A stretch of DNA of 64,000 nt from Mytilus californianus (lineage: Eukaryota; Mollusca; Bivalvia; Mytilida; Mytilidae). Shown here in pieces: positions 21,101-33,100 of the stretch; the stretch's first letter is position 1, and each line of letters begins with the position of its first letter. The notes beneath the pieces are model-generated. The model saw only the letters and a program-made list of their open reading frames with translations. It was not told the origin of the DNA and did not search any database. The position numbers were made by a program, and so were the translations under genes. The DNA is taken from NCBI RefSeq assembly GCF_021869535.1, contig NW_026262734.1:94927285-94991284 (forward strand). The letters run 5' to 3'.

Positions 21101-24100
21101 ATATACTTTTTTTCAAGTCATGGTTATTTTTATAGTTTGTCTGATTTTATTTCCTCATTCATTCATGACTGTAATTCAGTAACATGTCAAATTGTACATC
21201 ACTTGAGAGTAAGGAGCAATATTTCATAACTTTGAATTATTTTATTACTATTTCATTAAATATTATGAACATACGAATTGGAATAAATGCTTAATCTTGA
21301 GGGTAAAATGGATGTTGAATCAAATTGAACACCTGAACATAACAAATTATAAGAATCCCTGCTCATTTTAATTGGTTGAATAATCTGAATAAATCCATTG
21401 TTGAATTTCGTTTACTATGATCAATCCTGCAGCGGACACCGACTGATAGATGGCACTGTAATTATTCAAGTAAAGCACCTTTCGTTAGATCCAACATTTA
21501 TTGCTTACCTCATAATCAGTGCAGTAATCTTGGGAAGCATCTTGAAAATCAGATAAAAACTGTGAGTCTGTTAAAGCTTGAGGCTCGGTGAATTCTGTCA
21601 GCAGGTCATGTGATCTATGAACATTAGAAACATCCTCATCATCACACTCAAATTCATCTTCTTCCATCATCTCAGCTAAAGACATGGGATAATCTGACGA
21701 ATACTGAAATATAAACAAAATACATAATGTTTTAGGTTTTATTTGGACTAATCATTTTTTGTTGGGATTTATAATTATGCATGATAGAATGAAAAATGAA
21801 ATATAAAACAATAAACAAACCTTTAAATATTAGTTGTTTTGCACTTCAAACACTGTTGACTTGGTGATATGCTGACAACACATGAGGACTGTTGTTTATT
21901 TATCTACTGTAAATTCAGAAATTATTGCATGCATTTATTATTGCGATTTTGGAAGAATGGACTAGGATATGAGATTCATTATTGCGATTTCAGGAAAATC
22001 TGCATACAGATATAAGTATCAGATATCAAAATGCGAGTTCTTATTATTGTGATCTTCATCCACTCGCATTATTCTTATTATTAAAAACCTCACAATAATT
22101 TCTGAATTTACAGTATTTAATATGTTTGCATGTTTAATGTTAGAATTTGATTTCTTTTGAGTATTTTCTTTTAATTTCATGTCCATTAATTTTGCTTATG
22201 ACAAATAAAATGTCATCAGGTAAAACATTTCTCTTCAATTAGTAATTGATATTATGATTGACTGAAAATGTCTTAGAGAATGCTAGCCCTACTGTGATAT
22301 TAGATCTGAACCAATCTGTACATGCAGATGACCATTGTCTACTCAGACAGCTGTGTCTATGATGCCCCAAATAATGTCTTCAGAAGAGCATTAATAAAAA
22401 AAAAATGCTCTGCACATCACAGCTTGATACAACAGCAGATATCAAACCCTGAACAGTTGGGGCAAGTTGGACACAACATTCAAGCTTGATACAGCTCTGA
22501 ATTTGGATTGTGATTAAATATTTGACACAGCATAAGTTTCTGACTCAGAATGAAGAATGTTGTTTAAGAACTTTAAAATTTGAAATTGGACATTTACCTA
22601 AATGTTCCAATATCCAAAATCTAAATACATGGTTAAATTCAGCATATCAAAGAACCACAAGAACTCAATTTTTGATGAAATCAAACAAAGTTTAATTTGG
22701 ACACTTTGGACCTCAAGTTGTATTAAAAATATGAAGTTGCATTAAAATGTATGCATTTACCATAGATGTAATAGGTTTATACATCTATGCATTTACAAAC
22801 ATTTGAACAGGTAAAATTAATAAAACAATCTTTTTTTTAATAGTTGAAAATAAATTTATTGCACAAATGCTGTCAACACTAAACTCAACCACAATAGCTT
22901 TAACCTGCATTTACCCTGATAATGTTAATATCTATAAGAACAGTGTTTCCTATGGATAAGAGCAATGTTTCCTGATTTCATTAGTAAAATACATTAAAGA
23001 TCAATATACATTTATTAATCCAGATATACTTTACTTCCCCAACTGACTAAAATATTAAATAGCTTGTTTGTTCATTAGCATGATTTGAGTGCGTAATTTT
23101 TTTCTATTTTCCTATGTTGAGTTTTGTCATTATTTTCAAAGGTCACAAACATGACATTCTTTATGTAAAATTAATTGTGAAAATATAATTATCTAACATG
23201 ATGGAAGGAAACTTATTCATCCCTTGCATGGAGCTAAATGATTATGTTGCATGAAACACATTAAATAAAGAACATCTTGCAAGGAAGCAAATAAGATAAA
23301 ATAAAATTACATGTTGCACAAAATAACACTAGACCACTCAATGTTATGTTATTATACTAATCTCTACAAACCTGAGATGTAAAATCAGGAGGTGGTGTTG
23401 AAGGTGACATTTGACAAAGTTCATTCGTCAAGGGTTGGGATTCATGGTTGCTAGGTGATAGTTGTGACAGTTCATTAAACAAGGTTTGTGATTGGTTGTG
23501 ACTACTAATGGGGGAGGAGTGAGCAGATGACCTTGATGCAAGGTGATGAATCTGAGCCTGGAGCTGTAAATTTGTTTCCTGGAGTTCAATGATGTCTCTT
23601 TCTCTATTTTGTACCTAAAAAATAAAACAAACTGGTCAATAACAGTTGTTTACAGTTCATTCTACCATGATATCTAATTGGTATCTATCTTGGTTACTTT
23701 ACCTGAGGGGCCTGATGGGTTATTTTTGTTCTTCGTGATCGGCGCATTTTCGCTATCGTGATCCGTTTTTCTACAGATTTTTTTTTTTTATAATTTCGTG
23801 ATCCGTGATCATGGAAATTTATTTTCTGTGAATCGTGATTGACAAAAAAATCAACTCGTGAATCGTGATGAGACCCCCCCCCCCCATCAGGCCCCTCTTA
23901 CCTGAGCTTTACCGTCAAAAAGTGTTGGTTCCGTGTTGACTTTATTTCCTTAAATTGTCAGACAGAAAAATACCCAATTTTGAATGTGATTTTTTGTAAG
24001 ATATACATGTATAGTGTGTGATTTCACACTTTATGAAATCAATTCATGTTTCTTTAAACTGATACATATTTAATTTCCAGCAGTACATATATATTACATC

Positions 24101-27100
24101 CATATTCAGCATACATGAGAACATGTTTGTGTGATATACATGTAAATATGAAACCAGCTTTCTACTAAATTGACATGATGAGGCCATGACAAATATTGAA
24201 ATGAGGAAATGCCTTTGCCCTCTGGATATATTTTATGTTATCAATAATATTTAACATAAGTCAAACTGTATCATTTGATCATTTTTTTTAAGTTATTCGT
24301 ATACTCCTTTACATTGTTCTGCTACACAAAAACCCCATCCAGACCCTTATTATTACATACATATACAGACAGTAACCCCATCCAGAACCTTATTATTACA
24401 TACATATACAGACATAAACTCCATCCAGACCCTTATTATTACATGTATACATATACAGACAGTAACCCCATCCAGACCCTTATTATTACATACATATACA
24501 GACAGAAACCCCATCCAGACCCTTATTATTACATACATATACAGACAGAAACCCCATCCAGACCCTTATTATTACATACATATACAGACAGAAACCCCAT
24601 CCAGACCCTTATTATTACATACATATACAGACAGAAACCCCATCCAGATCCTTATTATTACATACATATACAGACAGAGACCCCATCCAGACCCTTATTA
24701 TTACATACATATACAGACAGAAACCCCATCCAGACCCTTATTATTACATACATATACAGACTGTAAAAGGCAGAATTCAGAAAAATGGTTTCCTTATGAT
24801 TTTTGGAATTATATAACAATATTTAGCAGATAGATGATCAACATTTAAATATCTGAAATATTGTAAAAGTTTCTACTGAAATAGTAAGCAGATAATTTTA
24901 TTCTGGTTTTATTTTATGAGTTATCTCCCCTATCACAATGCACCAATAACAGAATGATTTTATTTTTGATTTTTTTTAAATTAGTAACAGACATAAAGAG
25001 TTTATTTCTATTTTAAATGGAAATTGAACCCCATCCAACTCATGGTAGGTTTTTTTTTTTACTCTACTCTTATTTGACAAGGCAGAAGGGTGCATGGTGA
25101 TTCTATCCAGATAATCTGGCTACTTCCACCAAAAAAAACAGCTGTTAAGATATAGCCAAGAGTGGTAAAAGTGGCATTTAACACAAGCAAACAAACAGGC
25201 TGTTCTTTTATTACCTTCTGTTCTGTTTCTCTCTTTGTTCTCTCTAACATTAATATTCTCTCCTGAACTTCTTCGTGACTTGATGCCAACCCATCTCTTT
25301 CCTCTGTCACCAAGGTAATCCTTTTCTCAAGCTCACATTTTCTTTTACTCAGCAAGTTTATCTATAAGCATAATTACTAAAGTAAGTTTTAAACTTAATA
25401 GACAAAGGTTACTTTTCTAAATTGTCTCCTTTTTTAAAATGTGTTTTTTCACACTAAGGTTCAATGAAGTATGGAAGCAGCTGTATGGATGTCATTTAAA
25501 ACAAGGTATATTATGCTGCAAAACTATGCAAAATGCTTACTTTTGTAAGGGTTATGTACATATATGGGGAAAGAGTTTTCATGGGACTATAAAGAAAAGT
25601 TAATAATATTTAAGATATGATTTAGGGGGGCTTGAATTCATACTGATTTTACTACAGGTACGAAATATTTAACTGTATTCTTAAAAACAAACGACGTGGG
25701 AGAGTGATATTACTTGCCTAAACAAATCATAATGATGCAGATGAGCTGAAATACAATATATTAATATTTTACTAGGGGTGTGTATGCAAAGAGTTTTAGA
25801 ATCTTAAATTAAATTAAATATTGAGACTGATGGGTCACTTTTCTCTTTTATTTTTATGCATAGATTTACTGTTATCTGTTTTGCATGTATAAAGCTGAAC
25901 TATCTAAATTATCACCTATTATAATAAAGCTTAAGACTTTTTTAATATAATTTTTTTTTCAATCTAAGTGATTTAACATGATATAAAAATATTACCATAT
26001 GAATTTATGAATTTGTTCATTTACATGAAAGTCCCATATATAAATTGCATTTATTCTTTTTCAGGGATAATTTGTAATCATTTGCCATGCAAGATGGCTA
26101 AATACGCCCATACTACATAATGAATAGTTTGAATGTCCCTATGGTATATTTCGCCTCTTTTATTTTTTATCCTTGTTCCCCATTAAATTTTATTCTAAAA
26201 TCTGAAATATTTTCTACATCATATTATCAATAAGTAAAAAATAGAATGAGACAAAAATAGATACAATACATTACAAAATTCTTGTAACTACATAAAAATA
26301 AAAATACTGTATCAATTACTGAAACCAATTACGTAAATTCTTTAACAATGAAGTTCTACTAATACAGTTGATTAAAATGACCAAACGGAATAAACGACAC
26401 AATAAACCTGATAAACAACTATTATTATATCCAGACGTAGTATTATTTAAAGGTTATTGTCATCTGTGACCATGTTTTATAGTTATCCCAGTAGGTTAAT
26501 GGCGATTTCATACGAGTTAATTCTCGGCTTGGTAATAAAGCTATATATAGTGGAGGACAATCGGGTGAACAGAGAAAGGAAATAATAGATATATGGGTCA
26601 TGATAGAATACTGTTAATCTCTTTTGCAATGTTTTAATTATTATGAAAATTGCAACAGGTTAGGTTTTGCAAGAATAAAAGCTTGCATTTCACTGTTTCA
26701 ATAGCATTATTTCTATGGAACGTTTCCTGAAATTGCAAAAGTTAATCTGGTATTTTTTGTCAGTTGTTCAACAATCGCTATAATAAATACACACAAATTT
26801 TCTGAATTATCAGTATCATAATTTGTATATGCCCTATGAATGCAAAAGTAATACATGTATTATCTGGATTTTCAAATTTGGAAAAGTTTGTGGAGATACA
26901 TACGGTACCCTCCTTTATCTTTAACCAATACTGTGAACTGGATTCTAACATGCTAGCGCACAAGATAACAGTCCACAGTAAGACATGGCACCCTTCCAAT
27001 AGATATTGATCCAACCAGTTGTTGCTCTTATTCCTAGAAAATTCTTGAATATGTTTTTTCTTGTATGGTTCAATTTTAAGTTACAAATTACTGCCAAAAT

Positions 27101-30100
27101 ACAATTATTGTTATTGATTTACCACAATGGATGTCCATAACAAAAGTGCAAAAATAATGTTATATTATATATATATACATGTATATATAGCTTTCTGACA
27201 CACTAAAACAGTCAAGAGATTAAAGCATCACTATTTCCTCAGGAGAATTCGTGTAAATTTTATTGCTTTAGATTTTTTTTTTGTGGTTGGCAAAAAGCAG
27301 ACGTACATTTGTTGTTTAAAATTTAACCCTGCAATCTGAGGCTATTTCAGAAAGACTTCTTTTTTTAAACCTCCTCTGTTGATGAAACAGGCATTGACAT
27401 ACATGAAGGATGCTCGATCATTAGAACAAAAGGAAGTTTTGCAAAAATAAATACATGGATAATAAAAGAATAGAGTTCCAATGTCCTCCACGTTGCACAT
27501 ATTTTATCTATCCAAGGGCAATAACTAAAAAAAGTACTTTTTTTTTGTTCTTTAAAACAATTTATAAATATCTTAGAAAAATGCAATTTCCGTTATAATT
27601 AATTTTTCCAAGGGGCATAACTCGTTAAAAATATTTGATCAGTACTTATTTTCGAAAGTGTCAAAAGACATTGCCGATATAAATCTATGATATAAGTTTC
27701 ATAAAATTCTATTTCCAAGAGACATAACTCTTTTAAAATAATCAATTGGCACAGATTTTCGAACTCATCAAAAAACATTGATGATATAAACCTATGATAT
27801 AAGTTTCATAAAATTCTGGCAAGAATTGTACACATGAGAGCACTAACGATGCAATTTTCCATATAATAAAAACTTCCAAGTGGCATAACTCTTTTAAAAA
27901 TAACTGATGGGCACTAATTTTCAAACTTATGTAAGACATTGCTGATATAAACCTATGATATAAGTTTCAAAAAAATTTGGCAAGAATTGAACACATGAGA
28001 GTGCTAACAATGCAATTTTCCATATAATTAATGTTTCTAAGGGCATAGCTCTTAAAAATAATTGATCTGCACTGATTTTCAAACTCATCCAAGACATTGC
28101 TAATATAAACCTACGATATAAATTTCATAAAAATCTGGCAAGAATTGTACACATGAAAGCGCAAACAATGCAATTTTCCATATAATTAATGTTTCCTAGG
28201 GGCATAACTCTTTTAAAAATAATTGATCTGCACTGATTTTCGAACTCGTCCAAGACATTTCTGATATAAACCTACGATATAAGTTTCACAAGAGTGCACA
28301 CGCTGAAATGTCTCACCTTCTTTACTAACCATTGATATTATATTGATAGTCCTAAATATAAAGCTTTACTACAACTATCACATAAACTTAACATGACCCA
28401 AGAAAATGAGGTCAAGGTCATATAAACCAAACAAGAAATACATGTACACCTTACAATCATTCAATACACTAAATATAGTTGACCTATTGCTTATAGTTTC
28501 TAAGAAACAGACTTAACCAAGAAAACTTAACATTGACCAATGAACCATGAAAATGAGGATAAGGTCAGATGAACCATGCCAGGCAGACATGTACAGCTTA
28601 CAATCCTTCCATACAACAAATATAGTTGACCTATTGCTTATAGACAGACCAAAACATAAAAACTTAACACTGAGCAATGAACCGTGAAAATGAGGTCAAG
28701 GTCAAATCAAACCTGAGAGACTGACATGTACATCATAAAATATTTCCATACACCAAATATAGTTGACCTATTGCATATAGTATTAGAAAAAAAAGACCAA
28801 AACTCCAAAACCTAACTTTGACCACTGAACCATGAAAATGAGGTCATGGTCAGATGACACCTGCCAGTTGGACATGTACACCTTACAATCATTCCATACA
28901 CCAAATAATGTAGACTTATTGCATACAGTATAAGAAAAACAGACCAAAACACAAAAACTTAACTATAACCACTGAACCATGAAAATGAGGTCAAGGTCAG
29001 ATGACACCTGCTAGTTGGACATATACACCTTACAATCCTTCCATACACCAAATATACTAGACCTATTGCTTATAGTATCTGAAATATGGACTTGACCACC
29101 AAAACTTAACCTTGTTCACTGATTCATAAAATGAGGTCAAGGTCAAGTGAAAACTGTCTGACGGGCATGAGGACCTTGCAAGGTACGCACATACCAAATA
29201 TAGTTATCCTATAGTATTACTCATAATAAGAGAGAAATTAACATTACAAAAAATCTTAACTTTTTTTTCAAGTTATATAAGTCACTGAACCATGAAAATG
29301 AGGTCAAGGACAATGGACATGTGACAGACGGACACTTCATAACATAAGGCATCTATATACAAAGTATGAAGCATCCAGGTCTTCCACCTTCTAAAATATA
29401 AAGCTTTTAAGAAGTTATTTAATGCCGCCGCCGCCAGATCACTATTCCTATGTCGAGCTTTCTGCAACAAAAGATGCAGGCTCGACAATAAAAACCAGCA
29501 AGAACTGTACACCTGAGAGCGCTAACTAGACCAGACGGACAGACGCCCTGTAATTCCATGTCCCCCGCAACACGTTTCTTAGGGGACAATAAAAAATATA
29601 AACCAGATTAATTCAGTCCCTCACCGTAATTGATCTCTCCTTCTAGCGAGGATGTAGCCATAGGATCAGTGGAATACATTAACTGAATTATTCAGGTTGA
29701 TAAAATATAAAATTATTTAAAATTTAAAACCTAATAATCTTAGATGATATATGATAAAATGAACAAAAACTTACCTCTTCCTGTAAAACTTCCAACTGAC
29801 TAATATGAAAATGCATGGACGATTTCCGGCACAACATTTGTTCACGTAAACCCTGCATTTCAACCACAAGACCTTCTTCATGAACTGAAGACTGACGTAT
29901 TTCCTCCTTTAATCGTTCATTTTGCACAGTTAGCTCCCTTATTTTCTCGGTGGCAGCTTTATCTCCATTGTCGCTATAATGTTGCTGTGTCTGAAGTTCG
30001 TGTCGTAATTGAGAAATGTCATACTGTAATTCCTTAATCGTATTTTCATATTCTACCTCTGTTTTTTCAAGTTTCAAATGAAGTTCATATTTTTCCTGTT

Positions 30101-33100
30101 GAAGTTCCTGGTAAAAAAAAAAATTTGTCATTAAATATATGTTCAGTGTGAAGAATAAATTTTGACTGAAGAAAAAAAGATTGATTTTGCTGTATAAAAT
30201 GACTCAGTTTATAAGTTAACAACACTTGTAAATAATAGCAATAACCCCTGACCAAAAAACTGCTGTATGTATTAGATACACCTTGAGGGTGTTAGCCCAA
30301 ATGGGTGTATCTAATTTACACCAAGATATTATTTCAATATTTTTAGGAGGGGGTCTTTCAGCGGTTTTACCATATGTTATTGAAAAGCACGATAAATGAA
30401 GGGTATCCAATTTCATTTAACCACATCTTGGTGTAAGTATGTATATTCTTGTAAATAAATGTCAATTCTTATATTGAAAGCAGACGGCAAAACTTTGGAC
30501 ATATTACCATAAACAAAAGAGAATTTTTCTTTATATTATTTCTGTGAAGCTTATTTAAAAATATTCTCCTGATTTAAAATTTTTAATTGCTGAACTGATG
30601 AAATAGAGCCGATATCACACAATTTCTGTGTTTAAACGAGGAATTTACAAAAATCATATAAAATCGATTTAAATGCAATAATACATATAACCATAAAATT
30701 CATATAAATTTGCTAAAAAGGTGTTACTTCTTTAAAGAAGAAAAAGCAACAACCTCAGCAACTTGATTTATGCCCTTCAACTTTTAATATTTTTGACTTG
30801 TTCTGAATACAATAGTTGAAGTAAATAAATACTATTTCTTCTACAAGAAAGTAACAATTGAAACTAGTACTTTTAACAATATGCATGAATTAAGAAATAA
30901 ACTTGAAAGAATTGCAAAAACATCCTTTTAGAATTGAATCTTTTGAGGAATTGCATTTACCATATTTATCCAAGGATTCGTATAATATTTTTGATTTACC
31001 TGAATTTGGATAAAAAAAATAATTAGTATAAATGTTATTTCAAAATGCACTATTTTTTATGCAGGCCAAAATTGAAATTAAAATTGTTTGATGTTGCCTA
31101 CCTACCCACCTAAATAGCAGCCTACCCAAAACATTTTATGACACAAATCGTTTCAAATTTTTTAAAGTTTTTTTCATGCTCTAATGTCGTTTTCTTGTTT
31201 AAACTATGTAACTTATGTTGTTGGCCAAAAAAAAATAAAATCCCTACTTACCTACCTACCTACCTACACAACCCTAGAAGTAATGGATAGGCAACATCAA
31301 ACAAAAGAATTTGTTAAGAGTTGCCTTATGTAGTGGCAAAGCAGTTTTGGAATTTCATTCTGAAAACTAAAGTTAAACATCATAAAAAGGTTGGTTTAAA
31401 GTTAGTAGGGATCCATTTGTCAAAAATGAAAACATAAACAAACGATGGTAAGAATTTGTATAATGTCCATATATTCTTAAATGTAAGTAAGATAGTCAAT
31501 TAAATTCATCCAAATCTGTCTTAATATGTTATTGTATATCTTTAAGAATGTCACTTTTTCAATTTTCTTCGTCGTTTACGTCACTATTAATAGTGTGTTC
31601 AATTACAGGAACAGCAAATATTTCCCTTCATATAGAGCGCTTCGATCCAGAAGAATTGCTGTCTTTGTCCTATTAGAATAGAAATAATTCATGAGGGCTT
31701 GAATTTATATTCATTTTACCAAGGGTTGGCCCTGTATGCTGATATTTTACCTTTTGCTGTCGCTCGTGGTAAAATAATATGATAAAGGGCCAACCCGTGG
31801 TAAAATCACGATAAATTCAAGCCCCATGAATTATTTCTTAAACATAGAACTTTGGAAAATGTAAAAATGTTCCGTCAGAAAATCATTGAAATCTTAGTAG
31901 ATGTTATATTGCAATTGTAGACTTTAACTAAATCTAATTTTGATTTGATCAGTAGACCAGTACAAGTTCAACGTTTGGATTAATGATGTCAGAATTAGAG
32001 AGACTTCATCAAATTTAATTCATGTGCAGCATAAAGCAAGGTTGTGCATTATAATGTATTGGTAACTTTAGATGAAGAACAATATATGCACACAGATGTT
32101 TGAAATTTTATGTAAAATTATTATAATTTGATTATCATATAAATACATATATCTACTTACTATTTACAAATAATGGTAGACTGATCATCAGAATAATGTA
32201 CTTTTTTTTATATTTGATTTAAACTGCTAATGCAGTAGGTTCTGAATAGGGGGTTCATTCATTTCTTTATCTATAATTTATGCCTTAAGACCATGTTCCT
32301 CAATTCTTTATCTAATTTGCCCTCCATTCTCTATGCTTTATTTTATTTTGCCCATTATCCTCTATTCTTTTTTTATATTGCCCATTATTTTGTATTCTTT
32401 ATATTTTAGCACCTCCTTATTCTATATTCTACATTGTTTTGTCTATTTTTCACTATTCATTATTTTTTGCCCTTTATTCTACACTTTTTGCTCATTATTC
32501 TCTATCCTGTAGACCCTCATACAGTTGCCTGACTTCTACTGAATCATTATTTTCTTCAAATTTTCATTGAAATGTAGGATATATATAAATCAAACTTACT
32601 GTGCGTACAATTTAATCTAGTTTTGTTTTAACAATTTTGAAAAATAAAATACAAAAATTTCTTTCTTAAGTTTTGTTATTTGGTTTGAGGTGGAAGGTTT
32701 TAATTTATCCATGAAACACATAATAGAAACTTTGAAGATATTTATATAAGAAAAATAACTTTAAACGAATTGAAAGTTCTTTAACCAAACAAATTAGAAA
32801 AAAATCATAGAACTTGCATGAAATATTAGCCACTGGAAATTAAGCAACCAACAATCAATAGAACTTGAAAATTTCTTGAATCCAATTTTAACACAAGAAC
32901 AAAATTAAGACTACTAATACACAATTATAGTAGTCTCTGAGATCAAAATACATTACTTACTAATATGTGTTGATTCTTTTAAACATCTTGAGTATAGTAG
33001 ATAGAGTATATATATGTATATATATATAAAAGTAGTTCATTAACCATTGAGAGGTTGTGGGGAGGGGGGACACCAGAAAGGTATTGTTATGGGAACAACA

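Noticed and set aside
24275..24766. A 163-codon frame with a repeated Pro/Tyr/His peptide.
   Set aside because: It is the 42-bp minisatellite; the unit length simply preserves the frame.
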